64,000 nucleotides of DNA. Source: Gordoniibacillus chartarius. GTDB lineage: Bacteria > Bacillota > Bacilli > Paenibacillales > NBRC-103111. The translations under genes and the position numbers were made by a program. The stretch lies in assembly GCF_042432825.1 (NCBI RefSeq), contig NZ_JBHLWN010000074.1, positions 1 through 64,000 of the forward strand, read 5' to 3'. Shown piece by piece: positions 17,004 through 24,561 of the stretch. The notes below the pieces were generated by a model that saw nothing but the letters and a program-made list of their open reading frames with translations, was not told the DNA's origin and made no database searches. How positions within the stretch are numbered: the stretch's first letter is position 1; every line of letters begins with the position of its first letter.

Positions 17004-17060
17004 CGGCCCGCCTGCACGCACGCGCACCCCGTGCGCGAGGATGGAGCAGGGGGCCGTTTT
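17004..17060 (+). terminator. terminator after the DUF1128 gene
   Basis: An outer imperfect stem (CGGCCCGCCTGC with GCAGGGGGCCG) encloses a GCGCACCCCGTGCGC hairpin and is followed by TTTTG. Confidence 0.6.
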
Positions 17061-17223
17061 GCATGCGGCGAATCGACGGTCGCTGACAAAATAATAGGTT
17101 GGTTGATGCGACAAAATTTACGGAACCAACGAAAGGCTGCGATTGACGGTGCGCTGTAAGGCTTGCTCTTTGCGGCTGTTTGGAATGTTAGACCAAAGAT
17201 GTGAATTTTGTGTGTAGGACAAA

Positions 17224-17253
17224 TTTCAACAGGATATGCTCGAATCTTATAGT
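17224..17253 (+). promoter_or_regulatory. possible promoter of the Spo0E-like gene
   Basis: TTTCAA (17224-17229) and TATAGT (17248-17253) at 18-nt spacing, 38 nt upstream of the GTG start. Confidence 0.4.
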
Positions 17254-17290
17254 AAACTAGTTTCTGTGGTATTGATCAAGGAGGCTAGTA

Positions 17291-17485
17291 GTGAAAATGA
17301 GTGAGCAAGCGTTGGATGATGAGCTGGAGCGGCTGAGGTCGCAATTGGTTGCTCTCGTGTCGGAAGCCGGAGGGTTTGCCGGACTGCAGGTGCTTCAGGC
17401 AAGCTGCCTGCTGGACGAGCAAATTATGGCGTATTATAGAGCGAATAGTAAGAAGGCGGCTGTGCCGGGAGCGAAAATCGCGTAG
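17291..17485 (+). CDS. Spo0E-like aspartyl-phosphate phosphatase
   Basis: A 64-residue two-helix protein with the Spo0E family pattern: LRSQLVALVSEAGGF, then VLQASCLLDEQIMAYYR, where SCLLD replaces the common SQELD motif. Family members remove phosphate from Spo0A~P and so delay sporulation. The cysteine in place of glutamine is a deviation, but the Ser and Asp are kept. The GTG start has a perfect AAGGAGG six nucleotides upstream; the ATG two codons later is less well placed. A strong terminator lies about 150 nt downstream. Confidence 0.85.
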   Translation: MKMSEQALDDELERLRSQLVALVSEAGGFAGLQVLQASCLLDEQIMAYYRANSKKAAVPGAKIA

Positions 17486-17637
17486 GCGACGAATCGCGAG
17501 TTGAACGATATGCAGCGCTGCTCCCGATAGGATATGTAATGCGTTAGTTTGTGAATCGGTTACTTGATCGGGAAGGTGCATTCGGGCTTGCTGCCGATGT
17601 CGGATATCGCAAGATGGCAGCTTTGCAAGGTGAAAAC

Positions 17638-17675
17638 GCGTGTGACGCTTAGGCGTTACACGCTTATTTTTTTTC
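17638..17675 (+). terminator. intrinsic terminator downstream of the Spo0E-like gene
   Basis: GCGTGTGACGC (17638-17648) pairs with GCGTTACACGC (17653-17663) with one G-U pair and a TTAG loop, followed by TTATTTTTTTT. Confidence 0.85.
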
Positions 17676-17699
17676 CCGCGGAGAGGCCAGGCGCGTTTT

Positions 17700-17876
17700 G
17701 CGGCTGGCTGCTGGTTGTTGGTTGTTTATTGCTTGATGCCGGTTGCTGATGCCGGTTGCTGATGCTGGTTTCTGATTGCGGTTGCTGATGCTGGTTGCTG
17801 ATTGCTGATGCTTGTTGCTGATTGCTCATTGCCGATTGCCGGGTTACGGATTACTGATTGCCGGTTGCCGGTGGGG
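17700..17876. repeat. degenerate tandem repeat based on TTGCTGATGCYGG
   Basis: About a dozen imperfect copies of a 6-13-nt motif (variants of GGTTGCTGATGCT, GATTGCCGGTTGCCG) run head to tail. The order of TTGCTGAT and TGCCGG units varies, as in a slippage-prone minisatellite. No reading frame gives a plausible protein. Confidence 0.75.
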
Positions 17877-17896
17877 GCGGTCGACGTACACGGGTG

Positions 17897-18068
17897 AATA
17901 GCGGATTTTCAAGTCTCTATTCTGCTGCCCGGCTTGCACTCTTTGCGGATAGCGGTTTGAGACGGCGTTATTTGGCCCAATCAGCTGGAAGATCGCAGAA
18001 AACCTGCGGATAACGACCTGAAAATCCGTTATTAGTAAGATACCAATGAAAGTGGATCAAATAACGCC
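17897..18068. repeat. inverted-repeat element (MITE-like)
   Basis: A 19-nt arm at 17897-17915 matches the reverse complement of 18015-18033 at 17 of 19 positions, and GGCGTTATTTG at 17964-17974 is perfectly inverted at 18058-18068. The interlocked pairs would fold into an extended structure. It resembles intergenic repeat families of Paenibacillus genomes, without any transposase gene. Confidence 0.6.
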
Positions 18069-18095
18069 CCGAAAGTCGCTTATGGAAACCCGCAG

Positions 18096-19277
18096 CTAAT
18101 ACAGCTCCTCCACCGCCCACCCCCCTCGGATCGGCGAGTTCGGTACTTGCGGTAAGCGCAGCTGCTCCAAAGCCATTTGCAAATAATCGGCTTGTGTGCA
18201 GATGCTTCCGTCCTCCCGCGCCGCCTCGGCAGGCACGTCAAGCCTGCTGAGCGTTTCGAGGTCGCGCTCGTAGACGGCGGAATCCCACCGGACCTGTGAC
18301 AGCACCTTCCATACGACAATCTCCGGAATGCCGGTGGAGTGACGGATCAGCTTCACCACCTGCGGCAGCTGGGTACGCATCATCTGGTGGGCCCGAAGGT
18401 GCGCTTTCAAATATGCGACGACGATATCGGGATGCGCCGCCGCCCACTCGCGGCTCGCGATAAGGCCGGTCAAATAGTCGTCGCCCATTCCCTCCTCGAA
18501 GAGCAGGCGGGCGCCTCCCGTGTAGCCGAGCAAGCTCAAGTAGGGCTCCCACATGACGCCGGCACCGACGGACCGCTCTACAATGCGGTTCATATTGTCG
18601 CCCATGTTGCCATGAATGATCTTGGCGTCATCGCCGCCGATTTCCGTGAGCAGGCGCTTAAGCCGAAGGCTGGCGCTGGAGTGGGCGACCGTGCAAATGG
18701 TTTCGCCGCTCAAGTCGTGCGGTGTGGAGACCGGACTGCCGGCCGGAACGGCAATGGAAATGCCTTTGCCCTGCGGAGTTTTGCCGTCGAAGGCGAGCAG
18801 CACGGACTGAAACGACGGCAAGAGCCGGCTGAGTGTGTTGCTGATCTTGATCGGATAGTCGCCCAAGGAAGCGATATGGAGCTTGCCCATAATCATACCC
18901 TCGAGCAGCTCCAGACCGCTGACTCCGTTGTACCAATCGATCTCCAGCAGGTGCTTCGGATAATAGCGCTTCAGCTCTTCCTCGAAGAAGCCGGTTTCCT
19001 TGATCAGCAGCGAGCTCCACATGTGCGCAGTGCCGCTCTGGTAGCCGATAGCCAGCTTCAGTACCCGGCGCTCCTTCCTGCCGTCGGCATCGCGATGATC
19101 CGCCGCATAGCTGCGAATCCACTTCTGAAGCTCTTCGGGGTCGATGAAAACTTCCTTGCCGATCTTGATAAAAGGAAGCTGCTTGGTCAGCCGCCAGCGA
19201 TCGATCGTGGAGCGGCTGATACCGAATATATCCATAGCTTCCTGCAGCGTGATCAGGCGCATTTCCTTCGACGACAC
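18096..19277 (-). CDS. DNA-binding regulator with SsuA-like binding-protein sensor domain
   Basis: Residues 7-57 are a MerR/excisionase-type helix-turn-helix (ITLQEAMDIFGISRSTIDRW, FIKIGKEVFIDPEELQKW). Residues 71 to about 370 are a substrate-binding-protein domain of the SsuA/NMT1 type with no signal peptide, so it acts in the cytoplasm. It is a paralogue of the binding protein encoded at 21559: both share the IGYQSxTA start, LGDxP, FDGK, WEPYxSL and DYLxGxxA. The regulator therefore probably senses the same ligand inside the cell and controls the divergent operon. The GTG start at 19277 has AGGAGGGA six nucleotides upstream. Confidence 0.88.
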   Translation of the reverse strand: MSSKEMRLITLQEAMDIFGISRSTIDRWRLTKQLPFIKIGKEVFIDPEELQKWIRSYAADHRDADGRKERRVLKLAIGYQSGTAHMWSSLLIKETGFFEEELKRYYPKHLLEIDWYNGVSGLELLEGMIMGKLHIASLGDYPIKISNTLSRLLPSFQSVLLAFDGKTPQGKGISIAVPAGSPVSTPHDLSGETICTVAHSSASLRLKRLLTEIGGDDAKIIHGNMGDNMNRIVERSVGAGVMWEPYLSLLGYTGGARLLFEEGMGDDYLTGLIASREWAAAHPDIVVAYLKAHLRAHQMMRTQLPQVVKLIRHSTGIPEIVVWKVLSQVRWDSAVYERDLETLSRLDVPAEAAREDGSICTQADYLQMALEQLRLPQVPNSPIRGGWAVEELY

Positions 19278-19373
19278 TCCGGCTCCCTCCTGAAATCCGT
19301 TAATACCAAGTGAATTAATTGGAAATAAACTATTAAGCCCATTGTAAACGAAACAGTTTCCGCGGGCAACTAC

Positions 19374-19398
19374 ATTTTTACATGAAGTATGTAAAAAT
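19374..19398. promoter_or_regulatory. candidate operator palindrome
   Basis: ATTTTTACAT (19374-19383) and ATGTAAAAAT (19389-19398) are perfect inverted repeats separated by GAAGT. Position between divergent genes and AT-richness fit a binding site for the dimeric helix-turn-helix regulator at 18096. Confidence 0.6.
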
Positions 19399-19545
19399 AT
19401 GGCTGTAATCCTCATTGCTCTTCATTCGTCCTCAGTACCGCTCAAGTCATTGACGGTCAAGTTGGGCGAATGATACGATGCAGCAAGATGAAAAGCACAG
19501 TATCGGAGTCGGAATTAATTCTCCTTTTGTCGACTGGACCTCCAG

Positions 19546-19584
19546 AGACACGGTTGCCCGAACGGGCGTGCTGTGTCTTTTCTT
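19546..19584 (+). terminator. leader hairpin with T-tract before the flavoprotein gene
   Basis: AGACAC (19546-19551) pairs with GTGTCT (19573-19578) and GCCC with GGGC inside, followed by TTTTCTT. A short CTGG-ACCT-CCAG stem precedes it. The hairpin lies only 29 nt before the start codon, so it may act as an attenuator rather than end an upstream transcript. Confidence 0.5.
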
Positions 19585-19612
19585 ATCTCATGAAGGAGGT
19601 TGTCGACAAGCG

Positions 19613-21325
19613 ATGCAAACGAGACATTATGAGGCGGACGTCGTCATCGTCGGCGGAGGTACGGCCGGAACGATGGCGGCCATTAAAGCGAAAGCGGCGA
19701 ATCCGAGCCTGCAGGTGCTCGTGCTGGATAAGGCGGACATCCGCCGCAGCGGCGCGATCAGCATGGGCATGGACGGCTTGAATAACGCGGTTATACCGGG
19801 CAAAGCGACGCCCGAGGAGTATACGCTCGAGATTACCGCCTCCAACGACGGCATCGTCGATCAGCGGGCGGTGTTCCGCCAAGCGTCGGAATGCTACGAC
19901 ATCGTCAAAGAGCTCGATTCGTGGGGCGTCGATTTCGAGAAAGATGCTGAGGGCAACTACGAGGTATACCGCGTGCACCGCAACGGCAAGTACGTGCTGC
20001 CGATGCCGAAGGCGAGCGACCTGAAGCTGATTTTGGCCAAGAAGGTCAAGCAGATGCGCTGCAAAGTCGTGAACCGGGTCATGGCGACCCGGCTGCTTAC
20101 GAGCGGCAACCAAGTGACCGGCGTGATCGGCTACGACGTGCAGAGCGGCGAGCTGGTCGTCGTCAAGGCGAAGGCTGTCGTGCTTACCGCAGGAGCCGCC
20201 GGCCGCATGGGACTGACCGATTCCGGCTACCTGTACAGCACATACGAGAATCCGACGAATTCCGGCGAAGGCTACGCCATGGCGTACCACGCAGGCGCCG
20301 AGCTTACCGGCATCGAGTGCTATCAGATTAACCCGACGATGAAGGATTACAACGGTCCCGCCTGCGCGTATGTAGCCGGACCGTTCGGCGGCTATACCGC
20401 GAACGCCAAGGGCGAACGCGTCACCGGCTGCGATTACTGGAGCGGCGAGCTCATCATGAACATGTGGAAGATGGCGAACAAGGGCGAGTGGCCGCTGTTC
20501 CTGAAGCTGACGCACCTCGACGACGAGACGATTTCCAAGATCGAATCGATCCTGCATTATAACGAGCGCCCGAGCCGGGAACGGTTCCACGCCGGACGCG
20601 GCAAGGACTACCGCTCGGATATGGTGGAGCTGCATTTCTCCGAGCTCGGACTTTGCAGCGGGCACAGCGCCTCCGGCGTTCTGGTCAATCACGAGGCGGA
20701 GACGTCGGTGGCGGGACTGTATGCGGCGGGAGATATGGCGTGTGTACCGCACCAGTATTTGTTAGGGGCATTAACCTTCGGCAAAATCGCGGGTACGAAC
20801 GCGGCACAATTCGCTGCGACCCAGACGTTCGTCGAGCCGGATCCGGCGCAAATCGAAGCGGAGGCGGAGCGGATAAGCCGCATTGCCGCCAATCCGGACG
20901 GCGTGCCGCACCAGCAGGTGGAGTACAAAATCCGCCGCATCGTAACGCAGTATCTCATGCCGCCGAAGACGATTACGAAGATGGATATTGCATTGGAGAA
21001 AATGGACCATTTTCGCAAGGTGGATTTGCAGCTGCTCGGGGCGCGCGACCCGCATGAGATCGGCCGGGCGCTGGAGGTACACAGCATCGTCGACTGTGCG
21101 GAGATGATGGCGAAGGCGTCTCTCTTCCGCAAGGAGAGCCGGTGGGGCTTCTATCATTATTTCCTCGATTATCCGGAACGGGACGATGCCAATTGGCTGA
21201 AGCGGGTCATTATCCGCAAAGGCAGCGACGGCCGGAGCGAGCTGTATACAAAGGAGCTTCCGCCATACATTTTGCAACCGAATGAACATAAAGGGGAGAC
21301 GGCACATGAGCAATCAGTCGGCTAA
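19613..21325 (+). CDS. AprA/fumarate reductase-like FAD flavoprotein
   Basis: A 570-residue flavoprotein of the fumarate reductase/succinate dehydrogenase/adenylylsulfate reductase alpha family. Seen: the FAD site DVVIVGGGTAGTMAA (residues 9-23), RRSGAISMGMDGLNN, an active-site-like region GYAMAYHAGAELTGIE, and the C-terminal FAD segment GLYAAGDMACVPHQYLLGAL. There is no signal peptide. The overlapping ferredoxin gene suggests an AprAB-like two-subunit redox enzyme. Linkage to an SsuABC-like transporter suggests oxidation or reduction of an imported sulfur compound; this is inference. AAGGAGG lies 13 nt before the ATG, a long spacing. Confidence 0.85.
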   Translation: MQTRHYEADVVIVGGGTAGTMAAIKAKAANPSLQVLVLDKADIRRSGAISMGMDGLNNAVIPGKATPEEYTLEITASNDGIVDQRAVFRQASECYDIVKELDSWGVDFEKDAEGNYEVYRVHRNGKYVLPMPKASDLKLILAKKVKQMRCKVVNRVMATRLLTSGNQVTGVIGYDVQSGELVVVKAKAVVLTAGAAGRMGLTDSGYLYSTYENPTNSGEGYAMAYHAGAELTGIECYQINPTMKDYNGPACAYVAGPFGGYTANAKGERVTGCDYWSGELIMNMWKMANKGEWPLFLKLTHLDDETISKIESILHYNERPSRERFHAGRGKDYRSDMVELHFSELGLCSGHSASGVLVNHEAETSVAGLYAAGDMACVPHQYLLGALTFGKIAGTNAAQFAATQTFVEPDPAQIEAEAERISRIAANPDGVPHQQVEYKIRRIVTQYLMPPKTITKMDIALEKMDHFRKVDLQLLGARDPHEIGRALEVHSIVDCAEMMAKASLFRKESRWGFYHYFLDYPERDDANWLKRVIIRKGSDGRSELYTKELPPYILQPNEHKGETAHEQSVG

Positions 21326-21542
21326 TCTGATCAGCCAGCGGGTCGAAGCGAGCGTCATTATCGACCGGGACAAATGCATCGGCTGCGATATTTGCGTCCA
21401 AGTATGCCCGATGGGCATCCTCGCGCTCGACAAGGACGGCAAGGCGTATATGAAATACGACGAATGCTGGTACTGCACGCCGTGCCAGACGGACTGTCCG
21501 GTCGACGCGGTGCGCGTCAACATTCCGTATTTGGTCAGATAA
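21306..21542 (+). CDS. two-cluster 4Fe-4S ferredoxin (AprB-like)
   Basis: The 78-residue protein carries CIGCDICVQVCP and CWYCTPCQTDCP, two full cysteine sets for [4Fe-4S] clusters. The second set (CxxCxxCxxxCP) with an aromatic insertion is like the beta subunit of adenylylsulfate reductase, but the protein lacks the long AprB tail. Its start overlaps the flavoprotein gene by 20 bp with GGGGAGA upstream, arguing for translational coupling and a stable complex. It probably passes electrons between the flavoprotein and an unknown partner. Confidence 0.88.
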   Translation: MSNQSANLISQRVEASVIIDRDKCIGCDICVQVCPMGILALDKDGKAYMKYDECWYCTPCQTDCPVDAVRVNIPYLVR

Positions 21543-21558
21543 ACAGGGGGTGCGGAGC

Positions 21559-22692
21559 ATGAAGCTTAGCGGATTGCGCGGTGCCGGCGCCGCAGCGGGA
21601 CTTGCGGCGCTGCTGCTCCTGCAGGCATGCGGAGGAGGCGGCGGCTCTGCAGCCGGAGCGCCGGCCGGAAGTGCGGCAGCGGCGTCGGGAGGCGGCGCGG
21701 AGCCGGTAACGATTACGATCGGTTACCAGTCCCCTACGGCCCAGACGTGGGGAGCGCTGATCATCAAGAACCGGAAGCTGTACGAGAAGCATCTGAAGGA
21801 GCAGGTTCCGAACAAGAGCTACCAAGTAGAGTGGTTCGACGCCCCTGCCGGTTCGGTCCTGAACAATAACATGGCCGGCGGCAAAATCCAAATCTCGTTC
21901 CTCGGCGATATGCCGTCGCTGCTGAACGGCGTGCTCGGCATTACCCAGTCGAACTACCATTCCGTGTTCCTCGCTTTTGACGGGAAGGGAGAGCTGGGCC
22001 GCAATCAGGCGATTCTCGTACCGAAGGACAGCGATATCAAGTCGGTCGCGGACCTCAAGGGGAAGACCGTGTCGACGCCGATCGGCAGCTCCTCGCACCG
22101 GATGCTGCTGGAGTCGCTGCGCCGGGTGAACCTCGTCGATCAGGTGACGATTGTCGATCAGTCCGTAACGGTCGGGATGCAGAGCGTGGAGCAGGGGAAA
22201 ATCAGCGCCCACTCGACGTGGGAGCCTTATCCGAGCCTGATGCAGGTCAAGGGCATCGGACGCGTGCTGCAGTTCGGGGAAGAGACGAAGATCGATTATT
22301 TGGCGGGAGTCGTCGCCAATCTCGACTGGGCGAAGAATAACAAGCCGGAGGCGATCGCTTTCCTGCGCGCGCTGAATGAAGCTCATGAGTTCATTCGGAG
22401 CAACCCGGAAGAGGCGGCCCGAATTTTCGAGGAAGAAAGCAAATTTCCCGCCGAGGTATGCCGCAAAATGGTGGAAAACATCCGGTTCGACGCCGCGATT
22501 TATCAAAAGGATCTGAATACGCTTAGCGGCAGTATCGAGTTTCTGTCGAGCATCGGCAAGCTGCAGAAGAAGCTCGAGCTGAAGTCGTTCGTCGATGATG
22601 CCTATCTCCGCGATGCCGTGGAAGCCGTAAATAAGACGTATTTGACCGACGCCGAGCTGCAGGGAGAATGGATTAAAGGAAAGGTTTATTGA
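21559..22692 (+). CDS. SsuA/NMT1-like substrate-binding lipoprotein
   Basis: Extracellular binding protein of the ABC transporter encoded next. The lipoprotein signal ends in LLLLQAC with the lipid-carrying Cys24, followed by a Gly/Ala/Ser linker. The mature domain begins TITIGYQSPTAQTWGAL and contains FLGDMPSLLNG, LAFDGKGELG, STPIGSSSHRMLLES and STWEPYPSL, features of aliphatic sulfonate/taurine-type binding proteins. The cytoplasmic regulator at 18096 is its paralogue. The ATG at 21559 has AGGGGG eight nucleotides upstream; a GTG three codons earlier is less likely. The ligand is not known. Confidence 0.88.
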   Translation: MKLSGLRGAGAAAGLAALLLLQACGGGGGSAAGAPAGSAAAASGGGAEPVTITIGYQSPTAQTWGALIIKNRKLYEKHLKEQVPNKSYQVEWFDAPAGSVLNNNMAGGKIQISFLGDMPSLLNGVLGITQSNYHSVFLAFDGKGELGRNQAILVPKDSDIKSVADLKGKTVSTPIGSSSHRMLLESLRRVNLVDQVTIVDQSVTVGMQSVEQGKISAHSTWEPYPSLMQVKGIGRVLQFGEETKIDYLAGVVANLDWAKNNKPEAIAFLRALNEAHEFIRSNPEEAARIFEEESKFPAEVCRKMVENIRFDAAIYQKDLNTLSGSIEFLSSIGKLQKKLELKSFVDDAYLRDAVEAVNKTYLTDAELQGEWIKGKVY

Positions 22693-22693
22693 G

Positions 22694-23479
22694 ATGGAAA
22701 AGCTGCGTAAAGGGATCCGGCGACGGTCGGTCGCATCTACGCTCGTGCGCATAGCGTCGGTAATCGTGTTTCTGCTGCTGTGGGAGGCGGCGGTTAGGGC
22801 CAATGTGCGCTGGCCGCTGCAGTTCGGCAACTTGCCGGGGCCGATCGATATCGTATCGACCTGGTGGTCGTACTTGGGGCGGAAGCAATACTATATGGAT
22901 ATCGGAATCAGTACGGCCAGAGTGCTGACGGGCATCGTGCTCGGCTTCTTGACGGCGGTGCCGCTCGGGCTCTGGATCGGTCTGAAGGGCGCAGCGCGGG
23001 ACGCACTGTTTCCAAGCCTTGAGCTGTTCCGGCCGATTCCGCTGATCGCGTTCCTGCCGGTGACGATGCTGTTATTTCCGACTATAGAGAGCAGCATTAT
23101 TTTCATCACGTTCATTGGAGCGTTCTTCCCGATTCTGATCAATGCGAAGGATGCGGCCGGCAGGGTGTCGCCCGTGCTCGTTCAGGCGGCGCAATGTCTC
23201 GGCTGCGGTCCGGTTCGCGCAATATGGAAGGTGTATTTGCCGGCGATGTCGCCGGAATTGTTTACGGGGCTGGCGGTCGGCACCGGCGCTTCGTGGATGG
23301 GCGTCATTACGGGCGAGATGATGTCCGGGCAGACGGGGATCGGCTATACAACGTGGCAGGCGTATCATTTGCTCGATTACCGGCAGTCGATCATCGGCAT
23401 GTTCACGATCGGGGCGCTCGGCTTCGGATCATCGGTGCTGGTTCGCAGCGGCGAACGGCTGCTCGTACGGTGGAAATGA
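22694..23479 (+). CDS. SsuC-like ABC transporter permease
   Basis: A 261-residue membrane protein with about six helices and the inner-membrane component signature around AAQCLGCGPVRAIWKVYLPAMSP (the EAA loop that docks on the ATPase). It belongs to the sulfonate/nitrate/taurine permease family. It begins one base after the binding-protein stop codon, with AAAGG upstream, and is followed by the ATPase gene. Confidence 0.9.
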   Translation: MEKLRKGIRRRSVASTLVRIASVIVFLLLWEAAVRANVRWPLQFGNLPGPIDIVSTWWSYLGRKQYYMDIGISTARVLTGIVLGFLTAVPLGLWIGLKGAARDALFPSLELFRPIPLIAFLPVTMLLFPTIESSIIFITFIGAFFPILINAKDAAGRVSPVLVQAAQCLGCGPVRAIWKVYLPAMSPELFTGLAVGTGASWMGVITGEMMSGQTGIGYTTWQAYHLLDYRQSIIGMFTIGALGFGSSVLVRSGERLLVRWK

Positions 23480-23509
23480 ACTTGGGTCGGAAGGAAGGGG
23501 AGATGTCCG

Positions 23510-24349
23510 TTGCATGTCGAGTTGCAGGGAGTATCGAAACAATATCGGACGGGGGACGACCGCGAGGTCCGGGCGCTGGACAACGTATCGCTGCATATCG
23601 GGGAAGCGGAATTCGTCTGTCTGCTCGGACCGTCGGGCTGCGGCAAGAGCACATTGCTGAAGCTCATGGCGGGGATCGAGCGGCCTTCGGCGGGCTCGGT
23701 GCGGTTCGCTGGCAAGCCGGTTAACGGCGCATCGACGGAGCGGGGCTACGTGTTTCAGGAATATGCCCTCTTTCCTTGGCTTACGGTGGATGGCAACATC
23801 CGGTTTGGGCTTGAGCTCAAAGGAATAAGCCGGAAGCGGCAGCAGGAGGCGGTTGAGCGTTATTTGGAGCTGCTTGGGCTTAAGCAGGCAGCCCGGCTGT
23901 ACCCGAAGGAGCTGTCGGGCGGGATGAGCCAGCGGGTAGCGATCGCCCGGGCGCTCATTCTGCAGCCCAAGCTGCTGCTCATGGATGAGCCGTTCGCCGC
24001 GCTCGACGCCATTCTCCGCCGCAAGCTGCAGGAAGAGGTCGCACGACTGTGGCGCCAGGAAAATATTACGTTCGTACTCGTCACCCACGATGTCGAAGAG
24101 GCGATTTACTTGGCCGACCGGATCATCGTCATGTCGCCGGGGCCGGGACGGATTAAGGAGGAGGTTGCCGTGCGGCTGCCGCGTCCCCGCGTGCGGACCG
24201 AAGCCGGCTTCGTGGCGCTGCGCAACAGGCTGCTCGAGCTGCTGCACGACGGGGAGGATGCCGCCGATTTGGGCCAGTCTGAGGCGAACGGTTCTCTGCG
24301 GCCCGGCGAAGCGTCCGAGCAGCATGCCGCCGAGGCATTTCTCGCTTAA
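23510..24349 (+). CDS. SsuB-like ABC transporter ATP-binding protein
   Basis: The 279-residue ATPase has Walker A GPSGCGKST (about residues 40-48), Q-loop VFQEYALFPW, signature LSGGMSQRVAIARAL, Walker B LLLMDEPFAALD and the H-loop VTHDVEEA. It is of the SsuB/TauB class and completes the transporter with the two preceding genes. The TTG start is chosen because GGGGAG lies seven nucleotides upstream. A hairpin terminator follows after about 40 nt, separating it from the propeller gene. Confidence 0.92.
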   Translation: MHVELQGVSKQYRTGDDREVRALDNVSLHIGEAEFVCLLGPSGCGKSTLLKLMAGIERPSAGSVRFAGKPVNGASTERGYVFQEYALFPWLTVDGNIRFGLELKGISRKRQQEAVERYLELLGLKQAARLYPKELSGGMSQRVAIARALILQPKLLLMDEPFAALDAILRRKLQEEVARLWRQENITFVLVTHDVEEAIYLADRIIVMSPGPGRIKEEVAVRLPRPRVRTEAGFVALRNRLLELLHDGEDAADLGQSEANGSLRPGEASEQHAAEAFLA

Positions 24350-24385
24350 GGAAACAGACCGATTCAATTTCAAATACCGCTCACG

Positions 24386-24413
24386 AAAATGCTCTCTATG
24401 GGGGCATTTTTCT
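24386..24413 (+). terminator. terminator after the ABC transporter operon
   Basis: AAAATGC (24386-24392) pairs with GCATTTT (24404-24410), with the T-tract partly in the stem, followed by TCT. The 11-nt loop makes it moderate in strength; read-through into the next genes is possible. Confidence 0.5.
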
Positions 24414-24561
24414 GCTTCTTAGGGCACGTGCAGGGAGAATAAACGGCAGTGTATGAAATTGGGCTGAAATTGCGAACCGAGGCAGGAATCCGCTTCCGTT
24501 TTGTGGAAATAGAAGGGAAACCTCTAGATTGGGCTGCATGTAAAGAAATGGAGGCGATCAT

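Larger units (their letters stand above)
17486..18095. other. repeat-rich intergenic region without genes
   Basis: No coding frame is convincing. The region holds a strong terminator, a degenerate minisatellite and a structured inverted-repeat element, each listed separately. Confidence 0.7.
19278..19612. other. divergent control region of the flavoprotein/ABC operon
   Basis: This 335-nt region separates the regulator from its probable target operon. It contains a 25-nt palindrome, a small GAAACAGTTTC palindrome (19350-19360) and a terminator-like hairpin in the operon leader. The reading frame that extends upstream from 19613 runs through the hairpin and is not considered coding. Confidence 0.6.

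Noticed and set aside
19478..19612. N-terminal extension of the AprA-like flavoprotein
   Set aside because: It would encode 45 extra residues across a terminator-like hairpin; the FAD motif position and AAGGAGG favour the start at 19613.
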